Assembly: GCA_038373865.1 (NCBI GenBank)
Contig: JAXGGA010001071.1
Location: forward strand, 106,836 to 170,835
DNA from: Uloborus plumipes
Lineage: Eukaryota > Arthropoda > Arachnida > Araneae > Uloboridae
Length of the DNA: 64,000 bases
Direction of reading: 5' to 3'
Positions 1 through 10,204 of this stretch are shown here, one piece after another. Both the position numbers and the translations under genes were made by a program. The notes below the pieces were generated by a model. That model was not told the DNA's origin and ran no database searches. It saw only the letters and a list, made by a program, of their open reading frames with translations. Each line of letters begins with the position of its first letter. Position 1 is the first letter of the stretch.

Positions 1-554
1 ATGATTTTTTTTTTGTTTTTGCATAATATCGCAGTGGAGATCAACTCCGAACTGTGTGTTTAGTGTGTAAATCTTTCAATTTGGCCAATGTATAAACTTT
101 GTGAAAACGCCACCTATTGCTATAAAAACATCGCCAGAAAACTTTTGATATTAGCTAATCCGAAATTAAAGTGCAATTAAAGGAATTATACGTGTTTTGT
201 GAAACATTAAAAAATGTGAACCTGAAAATGTTGTTTTCTTCTGTTTTCTGTCTTAATGTAGACAGAAAGAGGAAGATAGAAAAAAAGAATACTTTTGTGT
301 AGTAAATAACTTGTTATAAGCAAGTTTTATCTGTAACTTATATTGCATATGTTTGATACACGTGTTTCAGATTACAAGAACTCATTTTTCAACGCGTAAG
401 ACGTGAGCAAAAAGACGTGACAGAAAGTAGGACAAAACATCTTAGCTGTTTCTGAACCCTTGTATTTCTGAAACACGTGCGTGCAATTATTAGCAGTTTT
501 GGTTCTTTTTTAATTGGTGTTTTTATTAATGCAAAGAAAAAAAAAACTGAAGTA
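1..554. other. AT-rich intron or 3' flank, no gene seen
   Basis: This is downstream of the last visible exon on the minus strand. No further exon with Ig or membrane-anchor character is recognisable. A small inverted pair, ACACGTGTTTCAG near 359 and CTGAAACACGTGC near 469, could fold into a hairpin of about 125 nt. Confidence 0.5.
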
Positions 555-843
555 TTCAAATCAGAGATGTTTAAAAACATCGAGAGCAGGACATCGATAA
601 TAATCATTTAAAACTTTTCCATATGAGATTAATATTGCAACTACTGATAAAAGATATACATTTTTTAATAAGTATAATTAAGTATCGTATGTTTTTATGA
701 AACATTGGGGGTTATTGGAACATGAAACATCGACATCGGGGAAAAAAACATGGATGCTTGAAAAACATTGAGCGTAAAACATTGATGCTTTAACAAAAAC
801 ATACTAAATGTTTCCAAAATATTGACATCAATGTCCATCACTA
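555..843. mobile_element. Degenerate partial copy of the hAT-type MITE at 48072-48885
   Basis: It has repeated AACATCGA-like motifs and shares blocks with the 48.1 kb element, for example the CATCGATAATAATCAT stretch followed by GAGATTAAT and TGCAAC. The right terminus (ATCAATGTCCATCACTA) is a decayed version of ATCGATGTCGCAGCTCTA at 48868-48885. The left end is missing or too diverged to place. Confidence 0.6.
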
Positions 844-980
844 GTTCCCTGCTTAGTTGTTCTGCTGACTGCAAAGCTACGTAATTCCGGAACGATTATT
901 TACTAAATGAAAGGAGTTACATTCCGAAGACAAATATATTTTCTTGTTCAGGATATACCGAAAAACGAAACATATTCTAC

Positions 981-1203
981 CTTTTCCAAAGTCTTCAGCA
1001 GTAACCGTGAGACCAGAAGTTCTATGATTGCCTCCTAGTGTCGTTTCTTCACTCCTCATGTTGATGACACGTGACAACGTTGCCGTGCATTTCAGCCGCA
1101 TCTCTTCGTTTTGGTCCAGATGCTGTTGCAGAACTCGCAAATGTAGCCCCAATAGTGAACCACCTTTGCTTAATCGGTACCGCACCAAATGCTTGTCGCC
1201 TAT
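981..1203 (-). CDS. Beat-like exon: C-terminal half of Ig2, second copy
   Basis: The acceptor TCTCTCCAACAG ends at 1204 and the donor GTAGAA starts at 980. The exon is 223 bp, phase 0 in and phase 1 out, exactly the length and phases of the 13449-13227 exon. It reads IGDKHLVRYRLSKGGSLLGL, then HLRVLQQHLDQNEEMRLKCT, then ATLSRVINMRSEETTLGGNH, ending TVTAEDFGKG across the splice. SLLGL, MRLKCTATLS and RSEETTLGG align with SSLGL, ITLRCTATVS and ASEELVVGE of the first copy. The frame is open to the donor; the next exon is outside the window to the left. A 411 bp Helitron ends 67 bp upstream of this acceptor. The donor has A instead of G at +5 only weakly off consensus (GTAGAA). Confidence 0.87.
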
Positions 1204-1269
1204 CTGTTGGAGAGAAGTAGCACTCAGAGTTACAGACAAAATGTTCACTCGATCAAATTTATTAAAATA

Positions 1270-1680
1270 CTAGCTAATTACCCGGCGTTGCCCGGGTGCT
1301 TATTAATACAACATAGCTAATTATGATTGTTTTTAACTTATTTCCTGTTAAAATGAAATAAGTGAGACTTAAATTGATAATTCATTGTTAATCTGTGTTG
1401 GAAAATACTAATATTTCAATGTATTAAATTTTATCAATTTGTATGCTTAAAGGCTTATCTCTATTACTCTATCTATTCAAAATTGAAAGAAAATGGCCAT
1501 TTTGAGACAAAAAATTTGAGCTCTTTGGATTTTTTAAAATTTTAAAACCCCGCCTATGTGAATTCTAGTGCATCATGGAACCTCTGTGCCAAGTTTGATG
1601 AGAATCCGACGAAAACTGGATTTGTATAAGAAACAAAACATGCAAACAAATATACATACATCCATTTTTATATATATAGA
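1270..1680 (-). mobile_element. Short non-autonomous Helitron
   Basis: On the minus strand it begins TCTATATATATAAAAATGGA with an A just outside (1681). It ends with a GC-rich subterminal block (CCCGGGCAACGCCGGGTAAT) and CTAG at 1273-1270, followed by T. 5'-TC, 3'-CTRR, insertion between A and T and no target duplication are the Helitron hallmarks. The ends match those of the elements at 24285-26027 and 35294-37033. No coding content remains. It lies in the intron just upstream of the last visible Ig exon. Confidence 0.82.
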
Positions 1681-1681
1681 T

Positions 1682-2337
1682 AGGGCAAAGCTTAGAAATA
1701 AATGTAAATCTTATAATGAAAGAGAAAATATTAATGGTGTAGTAATTACTTTTTTTTTAGGTAAAACATCTTATTCATTAAAAGTTTTGATTCCTTCTAC
1801 TTCATTCTTTGTTTCGCGACATTTAACAAAGTTTTTTTCATTCATTTTTTTCCCATAAGTCACATTAGAACGACAAGCGAGTATTTTTTTGCCAAGGTTG
1901 CTTGAACTTTACGCTAATTTCATAAAAAAGTAAACGAACTTCATGAACGAAGTTAGAAAATGCATAAAATAGTTTCAAAAATAAACAAATAAAATATAAC
2001 TGTAGTCCGGTCTTTTACTTGAAACTCTTTTGTAATCAATACTGTTTTGCGACAGCAATTTTGTTTTCCGTAGCTCTTTTGTCAAGTGGTATATTTTTTC
2101 GTATGAAACATTCTTTTTTTAATTTCGGTTTGTTTGTATGAATGTTTGTATGTATGTTCGGTTTGTATGTATGTATGTATGTATGTTCGGTTTGTTTGTA
2201 TGTATGTATGAATGTATGTATGTATGTATGTATGTATGTTCGGTTTGTTTGTATGTATGTATGTATGTATGTATGTATGTATGTATATAATTGAATAAAA
2301 GATAAAATTCACGTTCTTTGCAAATATAAAAGTAAAA
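1682..2337. other. Partial foldback-family arm with ATGT microsatellite
   Basis: The segment holds a compound (GTAT)n array (about 2124-2287) broken by three GTTCGGTTTG inserts. The following AAAGATAAAAT..CACGTTCTTTGCAAATATAAAAGTAA stretch matches 11580-11620 in the right arm of the 10.2-11.8 kb foldback. The homology resumes after the Tc1 insertions at 9621. The first 400 bases show nothing I recognise. Confidence 0.6.
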
Positions 2338-2339
2338 TA

Positions 2340-3768
2340 CACTGGCGGAAAAAAAATCCCAACACCAAGAAAAAATTGCCGTAGAGTAATGAAATTTGGG
2401 TAATGCAATTGTCTAGTTAACATGTTTAATTAATTAAATGCACAAGATCACTGGCTAATTTAAGCTCAAGAAAATGCTGTGCAAATGTGAAATTATGTTA
2501 ATTTAATAGAGGGTGTAACCTCCAGAATTTTGTAGGCAAGCCTGCAAGCGTGCATGCATTATGTCATACAGGTGCCGAATGTCACTTTGTGGTATGGAGT
2601 TCCATGCTTGTTGCACTTGCTGTGTCAATACCAGGAGCGTCATTGCTGACTGTGGATGATTCTCGAGGTGACATCCCATGATATCCCATACGTTATCAAT
2701 TGGAGACAGACCTGGTGATTTTGCAGGTCATGGTAACATGTCAGCACTCTGTAGAGCACATTGCGTTACAGCAGCGATGTGAGGGCGAGCGTTATCCGGT
2801 TGGAAAACGCCCCCTTGAATGCTACTCATGAAGGGCTGTACTACTGGTTAAATTAACAGACTGACGGCAAATTTTCAGTCAGTGAGTTTGGGATAACCAC
2901 AAGAATGCCCCTGCTGTCGTAGGAAATTGCTCCAGTGACCATAACTCCAGGTGTGAGTCCCGTGTGTCTAGGCCGTAGACCGCTTGGATGCAGGCAGTCC
3001 CCTGGCCTCCTTCTGACCAATATACAGCCACCACTGGCACTAATTCAGAATCTGTTTTCATCAAAAATTACAACAGATCACCACTCCGACCTCCAGTGAG
3101 CTCTGTCGTGGCACCACTGCCGTCGGAAAAGGCAATGGTTTGCAGTCAATGGAATACCGGCTACAGGCTGCCTGGCTCGGAGCTGTCCTTGAAGTAAACA
3201 GTTTCTTACCGTTCCTTGGGTCACGACGGTACCAACTGCAGCTCGAATGTCAGCCGCAGATGCAGTACGATGCGCCACAGCCGTACGCAAGATTCGGCGA
3301 TCTTCCTTCTCAGTCGTGCCACGTGGCAGCTCGGAACTCGATCTTCTTGAGGTAGTACCATCCCTTGCCCATAGCTTCCAATAATCATGCATGGTGGAAA
3401 CATTCCTACCCAAGTCTTTCTGCAATATCGCGAAATGAAAATCCTCCTTCTCGTAGCCAATTTGTACGACCTCGTTTAAACTCGGTGTGCTGTTGATAAT
3501 GGCTTCTTCGCCTTCTTAAAAGGTATTCCTGGCTAACATGAACGCAATTCGTCCAATTTCACGGAAAAATAATACACACGAGCTTCACAACACGCTTTTA
3601 AAACAAGCCTCATTTGCATGTTCTGAGTGACGCCAGCTGCGCCACACTTATGCGCGGAACACGAAATTTCAATCGATGTCATCTTTCAGTTGTATAAACA
3701 CGCCTACCAAATTTCGTTTATCTAACACAAGTCTTTCTTGGTGTTGGGATTTTTTTTTTCCGCCAGTG
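2340..3768 (-). mobile_element. Tc1/mariner transposon, full length, decayed (copy 1)
   Basis: Inverted termini CACTGGCGGAAAAAAAATCC and the reverse complement of its right partner enclose 1429 bp, flanked by TA at 2338-2339 and 3769-3770. Both features define Tc1/mariner. The termini continue with CCAACACCAAGAAAAA on both sides. Homology to the second copy (3781-9620) runs through the whole length. It inserted into a foldback-family sequence whose empty site is seen at about 11620-11650. Confidence 0.92.
2520..3530 (-). pseudogene. Tc1-type transposase pseudogene (copy 1)
   Basis: The minus strand encodes transposase fragments. From about 3425 to 3078 the frame reads LGRNVSTMHDYWKLW, then RAAVGTVVTQGTVRNCLLQG and QLRARQPVAGIPLTANHCLF, typical of the paired-like helix-turn-helix region of Tc1 transposases. 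Downstream, fragments of the DDE catalytic part continue in other frames to about 2520, interrupted by frameshifts and stops. Tc1 transposases cut and paste DNA at TA sites; a full protein is about 340 residues, and no intact frame longer than 115 codons survives here. I therefore call it inactive. Confidence 0.82.
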
Positions 3769-4830
3769 TATTTAATACTACACTGGCGGAAAAAAAAATC
3801 CCAACACCAAGAAAAAATTACTGTAGAGTAATGAAATTTGGGTAATGCAATTGTCTAGTTAACATATTTAATTGATTAAATGTACAAGATCACTGGCTAA
3901 TTTAAGCTCAAGAAAATGCTGTGCAAATGTGAAATTATGTTAATATAATAGAGGGTGTAACCGCCAGAATTTTGAAGGCAAGCCTGCAAGCGTGCATGCA
4001 TTATGTCATACAGGTGCCGAATGTCACTTTGTGGTATGGAGTGCCATTCTTATTGCACTTGTTGTGTCAATATAAGGACCGTCATTGTTGACTGTGGATG
4101 ATGCTCGAGGTGCTGTCCAATGATATCCCATACGTTATCAATTGAAGACAGACCTGGTGTTTTTGCAGGTCATGGTAACATGTCAGCACTCTGTAGAGCA
4201 CATTGCGTTACAGCAGCGATGTGAGGGCGAGCGTTAGCCTGTTAGAAAACTCCCCCTTGAATGCTAATTATGAAGGGCTGTACTACTGGTTAAATTACCA
4301 GGCTGACGACAAATTTTCAGTCAGTGAGTTTGGGATAACCACAAGAGTGCCCCTGCTGTCGTAGGAAATTGCTCCAGAGACTATGACTGCAGGTGTGGGT
4401 TCGTAGGCGGACTTACGGGGGTGCCAGGGGGTGCACCGCACCCCCAACATTTTGGCCGGACTTTACGAAAAAAATTAAATTAAAATTTTTTCATCAAACA
4501 GCTAGTTTGAAATTTCCCTTACTGAAATAAAAAAATAAAGATGCGTAACTGGATAGAAAATTCTTGCTGAACGATTATTTCAAAAATTAATAAAGTATAG
4601 TCTCGATTATCCGAGGGGTTCTAGGAGAAAAATCCGCAGTTGTCTATTTTTCCCTGAATTCTTTACTTTTTCCCACGACAAGTGCTCCTTCCGAAAGCCG
4701 TTAAGCTGTAATCAACTCCTCTTTAGCACGCGCCTCAAGGGAAACAGCCGAAAGCATTCAACGGACGTCGATAAACACGTGCTTGTTCTTTTTTTTTTTT
4801 ATGACTCCTAGTTTATGCGAATGCCGGATG

Positions 4831-4990
4831 GAAGGTCCAAAACCAAAAGGTCCACGAACAAAAGATCCACGTCCAAATGGTCCGCGGGATAGAAGGTCCA
4901 CGAGACAGAAGGTCCGCCAGAGTCCAAAGTCCATAAGGTCCAAGAAACGTAAGGTCCGACAGCCAAAAGGTCCACGAACAGAAGGTCCAC
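4831..4990. repeat. 15-base degenerate minisatellite
   Basis: About ten units related to AAGGTCCACGAACAA follow one another in register. Because the unit is a multiple of three and lacks stops, several frames on both strands stay open, giving pseudo-repeats such as KGPRT-KDPRP-NGPRD. No start context or conserved homologue supports coding. Confidence 0.8.
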
Positions 4991-5040
4991 ATTTTTGGAC
5001 AGCGATGGCATAAGGTTATCTAACCAAGGGCTATTTAAGC

Positions 5041-5125
5041 CCCCCCCCCCCGAAATGGAGAAAGATTTTTTCAAAAGTAAGTGTTCGGTTCGTGTTTGCT
5101 CAAAAAAAAAAAAAAAAAAAAAAAC
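5041..5125. repeat. Homopolymer runs (C and A)
   Basis: A run of about 10 C at 5041-5050 and a run of more than 20 A at about 5102-5123 lie inside the Mutator-like element. Confidence 0.8.
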
Positions 5126-6789
5126 CTTAAGAAAAAAAGCTCACTCTCTATTAACATTGTTTTCAAATGTGTATGTAAGGGAGGGCCCCAGAGGGTCTTT
5201 CCCTCCTATACACCCCCCGAAAAAATATTCGATTTTTTTTTTAATAAAGGTAGTTACTATTATTCGGTTTAAGTTTACTCTTAATTTTTTTCCTTCTTTT
5301 AGCTTTAAATACATAAAAAAAAATATTGCTAATAATAATTCGTTAGTGGAACCAGGCAGTGGTGCAACCCAAGAGGGTCAGGGAGCCCTTGCGCTTTACT
5401 CAAGAGAAAATAGAACGTGTCTTGGGAAAATGAAGATATTTCAATTACAAAACGCATAGAAAAACTCCTAATCATTTTGAATAGAAATCTTTAAATGAAA
5501 AATATTCAACATATGTAGATAATTAGTCAGCAAATTACGTTTCTCTCTTTCTTCTCATTTCCTCTTTTTTTCTAGTCAGTTAGGAAAAAAGAGTCTTAAA
5601 ATAATGCTACACTCAATAAATTTAAAATAAAGTGTAATCATTCCTCCCCGGCAAGAAATTTAAAATAAAGTGTAAGTATTCCTCCCAGCAAAAAAATTTA
5701 AAATAAAGTGCAATCATTTTCGGTTTTAGTTTTTTCACAAATAATTTCCAAGCCTTCAGCTGAACAAAAGAAAGAAAAATCGCAAAGAGGTAGAAGTCCA
5801 AGCCGGCCGAGCTAGAACGGACACGTAATTTTCAATCTCTTTACCAGGATTGAAATTAAAGAATAGAGTGCCTCTCAGTGACGGGTTTAGGGTAGGAAGT
5901 CGAGGTCCGTGTATCCGCCAAGCACGAATTTAAAGAAGGCTCATGACCCCCCTTAAAGAGTCCAAAGAGATCATAAAATTTCGCTTTTACAACGTGTAAT
6001 TTAACTGCAGTTTCAAGACTTCAATATCCAAGAATTTTCGGAAGAGAGTTTTTTTCCCGCTTCTTTTTCAATACCTTGGTCAAACATTGCCTCAAATGGC
6101 ATTTTAGAGATTTAAAATCCAAACAGTTAACGGTAGTTGATATTCCCCCCCCCCCTACTTTTCTATAGTCTTCAGCTCTAAAATGTGTTTTTAGAAAAGA
6201 GAGAGCTTCCGAATTACAGTCTCTATGCCCAAAAATTTCCGGAAGAGTCCCTAAATCGTTTTATTATTCTTAATGTTGTCAGACAAAGCCTAGAAAGCAG
6301 TTGTTCCTATCAAGAATCATGGCTTAAGCGGCGCTATTGAATTATTTTTAAGGGGCATTTTTAAAAGTTTTTGTTTTTTTTTCTACTTTCATGTGTGGCT
6401 CTCGTTTTTAGAGAGATCTTCGTGGAATTCTTGGATGATAAGTTTTTGCTCTTGGGGGGTAATGGGCACCTCTGGTAAAAGTCAAATTTTGAACCTTCAG
6501 TTTCAAAAAATAGAGCTTAAAATTGCATTCTTGAAGCTTCAATGCGGCAAAATTTCGGGGCACAGCGCCCGAATCCTGCCTCTTCTCTTGACGGTATTAA
6601 AGATAACCTAAATAAAAATGTTTTTAAAACATTAATTTCGAAACATTTCGGGAGAGAGTCCTTGCTAACGTTACTACCAAAGATGGTCTAAAGTAAAGAT
6701 GGCTTAAGGTTTCAATTTTGAAAATTTTCGCAGGGAGATCCCTAACCACTTTTTATGTCTTAACGTCTCCAAAGAGAACGCGAAATTAA

Positions 6790-7288
6790 CCCTTCACTGC
6801 ACGGTGTGCCAGATCTGGCACAAACCAAATAAACCCTCATATATTCCTATGATTTTTAAATACAGTTAAACTGAGCTTTGTGCCCCTTCTGGAACATTGC
6901 TATAACAGTTTAGTGTGATTTTTATGTACTAGTTAGCTGCACTAGTCTAGGTATTACAGTTCTTGCTTTTTTAAAAAAAAGGGTCTGCATTTCCGTTAGA
7001 AGTGTGCTTAGTCATTATTTCCTTTGTTCCAAAAATGTTTAAATACACTTAGTGGAAAGTTTGTTTATACCACTTATGACACAAAAACATTGTAGATTAT
7101 TACACTTATCGGTATACAAAGCATATGCTATGTGCTTTGTGCCATATATAGAACAAACAATTAAAACATCATTTTTGGTGCACATTTTTAAGATTAATTT
7201 TTTTCTTTATTTTTCCTGAACTCAGGGCTATTTAAAAGGTAACAAATGATTTTTTTCATTAAAATATAAAAAATCGTGCAGTGAAGGG
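6790..7288. mobile_element. piggyBac-type MITE, 499 bp, family 1
   Basis: Perfect inverted ends CCCTTCACTGCACG / CGTGCAGTGAAGGG are flanked by TTAA at 6786-6789 and 7289-7292. A TTAA target and termini beginning CCC are piggyBac hallmarks. Just inside the left end lies a perfect 18-base palindrome, TGTGCCAGATCTGGCACA, at 6805-6822. It is nested in the 4.4 kb element. Confidence 0.88.
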
Positions 7289-7532
7289 TTAAGCATCCAT
7301 ACATCGAAAATCGTTCAGGGGAGGGTCTTTGAACTTTTACTTCCCAAAGATAACTTAAATGAGATTTCAGTTCAAAAAAAAAAAACTCATCTTCTTTTCT
7401 TGTACTCTATCATGAAGAAATATATCCTGAATTGTGCTTCAGTGTCAAAATATTTCAGGAGAGATGCCCCGAGTCTTCTCAATTCCTTTAACGTCACTAA
7501 AGATAGCCTGAAATTGCGTGTTTAGAATTTAA

Positions 7533-8047
7533 CTCATTAATGCCTGACATTTTTTTTTCTCAAAAGATATTTTGTATACTGGTTACAAACAGTGTTTAAT
7601 GGACAGAAAAAGTAATAAAAAAATATTATGCAAAAAATAATTGTTTTAGTAAGGAAAGAAAAATCGTCCCTTAAAAGTTACGATAGAGCCCAGAGGGTAC
7701 ATATTTTTTTTTTACTAAAATTTTTTCTGCCTACGATATAATATTTAAAAAGACATTTTATAAGAAGAAATAAATTCAGCAACTAACATAAACTGGGAAG
7801 CTGGGAATAACTTTGAAAACTTAGCTTTTTGTTCTTAAGATTGTGAACGATGCAATTTTTTATAAAGATCATATTAAAACTGCTACAGAACACACTTTAC
7901 TGGTTATGTGCTGCAATCTGTTAATAACAAATTGAAATAATACCAAGGTACTCATTGAACACTATTATTTGGTTGAAATGTTCATTTTGGGGAAATTCAG
8001 ACCCTTTTTTGGACCGTTTCTAAAAAGGTACGCTAGGCATTAATGGG
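7533..8047. mobile_element. piggyBac-type MITE, 515 bp, family 2 copy A
   Basis: Ends C(T)CATTAATGCCTG and CTAGGCATTAATGGG are flanked by TTAA at 7529-7532 and 8048-8051. It is about 90% similar by eye over its length to copies at 19603-20119 and (inverted) 27415-27927. No coding potential. Confidence 0.88.
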
Positions 8048-8805
8048 TTAAGTTTCAGTAAGTTTCCCAGAGGAGTCTTGATCCTCCAACGTCATCAAAG
8101 GTAGCATTAATAATTTCAATTTTGAAAAAAGTTTTACAGGGAAGTATTATAAAAAAATTTCCAGCTTTCCACCAATTACTTCCGATTCGATGAAAGTGAG
8201 TCTCAGCTTGTTACTTTTACTATTGAACTACTTTTGAAGTTCTTTAAAGTTATTTTTGATGTATTTATTTTTATTGCAATAACTTCACTCTATTATTTTA
8301 CTAGTATTGTTTAAAGAATTATATTTGGATTTTGAGCTTTGTAATAGTTTATGTTCCTTAAATTCATTTTAGACAAGAGTCATGCTGATAAATTCCTACT
8401 TTCGTACCTTTTTTCGAACAAATGTTGCTACAATAATATCAACATCATATTAAAAACAACAGTATTTTTATCCTTTAAAAAAAAAGGAAATAATAATAGC
8501 AAGTAAATCATTACATAAATCAAATAATTATATATTATTCAGTGGCCGTATTATAGAAAAATCGTATTCACTGCAGTTGGGTATTCATTGGTAAATTGTT
8601 AGTTTCTTTTAATTCGAAACAACCATAATGATGATTAAACTCAAAAAAAAAGAACATTTTCTGAAAGAATGCCCCGGAGCCTTGTTTGACCTGTGGAATA
8701 CCCCTCCCCCCCGTAGGTCAAACCCCCAGGCCCCGGACAGTTCTTCCCCTCCCCCCGAGCCCCGGTATTCTGCACTCCCAGAATGAACAGCCTAAGTCCG
8801 CCTAT

Positions 8806-9420
8806 GTGTGGGTTCCGTGTGTCTAGGTCGTAGACCGTTTGATGCAGGCGGTCCCCTGGCCTCCATCTGACCAATATACAGCCACCACTGGCACTAAGGC
8901 AGAATCTGTTTTCATCAAAAATTACAACAGATCTCCACTCCGACCTCCAGTGAGCTCTGTCTTAGAAACACTGTCGTCGGAAACGGCAATGTTTTGCAGT
9001 CAATGGAATGCCGGCTACAGGCTGCCTGGCTCGAAGCTGTCTTTGAAGTAAACAGTTTCTTATCGTTCCTTCGGTCACGGCGGTACCAACTGCAGCTCGA
9101 ATTTCAGCCGCAGATGCAGTACGATGCGCCGCAGCCGTACGCAAGATTCGGCGATCTTCCTTCTCATTCATGCCACGTGGCAGCTCGGAACTCGATCTTC
9201 TTGAGGTAGTACCATCCCTTGACCATAGCTTCCAATAATCATGCATGGTGGAAACATTCCCACCCAAATTTTTCTGCAATATCGCGAAATGAAAATCCAC
9301 CTTCTCGTAGCCAAATTGTACGACCTCGTTTAAACTCGGAGAGCTGTTGATAATGGTTTCTTCGTCTTCCTAAAGGTAATCCTGGCTAAAATGAACGCAA
9401 TTAGTCAAATTTCACGGAAA
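8806..9420 (-). pseudogene. Tc1-type transposase pseudogene, N-terminal part (copy 2)
   Basis: From about 9300 to 8962 the minus strand reads LGGNVSTMHDYWKLW, RAAVGTAVTEGTIRNCLLQR and QLRARQPVAGIPLTAKHCRF, matching copy 1 residue by residue with a few changes. The DDE half lies across the insertion at about 3960-4390 and is broken by the 4.4 kb element. Stops and frameshifts remain in both halves, so no functional product is expected. Confidence 0.8.
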
Positions 9421-9622
9421 AATAATACTCACGAGCTTCACAACACGCTTTTAAAACAAGCCCTATTTGCATGTTCTGAGTGACGCCAGCTGCGCCACAC
9501 TTATGCACGGAGCGCAAAATTTCAATCGATGTCATCCTTCAGTTGTATAAACACGCCTACCAAATTTCGTTTATCTAACACAAGTCTTTTTTGGTGTTGG
9601 GATTTTTTTTTCCGTCAGTGTA

Positions 9623-9766
9623 TTAGAAACCCTAAAGGCTAAACTATATTATATTTCCGCTATTATGTATTATAAGTGCATGTTAGTGTGATTAACTTTA
9701 AAAGAGTATTCTTTAGTTTTTTTAACTATAATTTAATTATTTTTAGGATAAAAATACTAGCAACAG
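9623..9766. other. Continuation of the foldback-family sequence beyond the Tc1 copies
   Basis: AAAGGCTAAACTATATTAT and TTATAAGTGCATG continue the homology to 11640-11690, showing that the Tc1 copies interrupted an older repeat. Confidence 0.65.
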
Positions 9767-9769
9767 TTA

Positions 9770-9912
9770 GGGCCCTGCTCCACATCAGCGTAAAACGCGA
9801 CCGAAACCGAAGGGGAAACCAAAAATCCGGGTACTTTCCATAGGAACACTATGTAATCCATGTTACGTTTCTGCTTTATTTTTCTGCTTTATGCCAATGT
9901 GGAGCAGGGCCC
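9770..9912. mobile_element. PIF/Harbinger-type MITE, 143 bp
   Basis: Inverted ends GGGCCCTGCTCCACATC / AATGTGGAGCAGGGCCC are flanked by the 3-base duplication TTA at 9767-9769 and 9913-9915. A TWA duplication with GGG termini is typical of PIF/Harbinger. Confidence 0.85.
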
Positions 9913-10204
9913 TTACTAAAACCAGTTCAACACACAATTCGTGTTACAATATTATCTTAGACCTTCAACGCTAGTTGCCGACTAAGAGGAAATGTGAAAC
10001 CATGTTTTAGCGGGACGTTAACCCTTTCCGAACATAATAAGGGCAGTACCTCGAGCTACACTATTACCTTGTTCTAACCCATGTTTGTCTAAGTTTCGAA
10101 CCCGATGGTATCAAAATGAATAAAACAAAGGTAGTGTTCCTCCATACACCATTACGTGTCCCAGACAAAAAGTGTTCTTATGTTGTTCAAGAATATCAGT
10201 GAGA

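Larger units (their letters stand above)
4403..8805. mobile_element. 4.4 kb Mutator-like (MULE-type) non-autonomous element
   Basis: The ends carry an inverted repeat, TAGGCGGACTTA at the left and TAAGTCCGCCTA at the right, one base inside each boundary. They are flanked by a perfect 10-base duplication, GTGTGGGTTC, at 4393-4402 and 8806-8815. A 9-11 base duplication is usual for Mutator-like elements, but the assignment is inferred from that length only. I find no transposase: the inside is AT-rich with C, G and A homopolymers, a 15-base minisatellite and two nested TTAA MITEs. hAT elements (8 bp duplication) remain an alternative class. Confidence 0.78.
3781..9620 (-). mobile_element. Tc1/mariner transposon (copy 2), split by a 4.4 kb insertion
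   Basis: It has the same termini as copy 1 and TA flanks at 3779-3780 and 9621-9622. The Tc1 sequence runs 3781-4402, is interrupted by 4403-8805, and resumes at 8806 with a 10-base repeat. Removing the insert and one repeat leaves about 1427 bp, almost the length of copy 1 (1429). Only 12 bases separate the two Tc1 copies, which lie in the same orientation in two TA sites of one host sequence. Confidence 0.9.

Noticed and set aside
2100..2290. CRISPR-like array in the ATGT repeats
   Set aside because: Units are a plain tetranucleotide microsatellite without unique spacers, and the genome is eukaryotic.
3078..3425. Open frame of 115 codons as a host gene
   Set aside because: It reads as a Tc1 transposase helix-turn-helix region lying within TA-flanked inverted repeats, with frameshifts on both sides.
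4783..5013. Basic proline-rich protein encoded by the 15-base repeat
   Set aside because: The openness in several frames follows from the repeat unit; no conserved start or homologue can be named.
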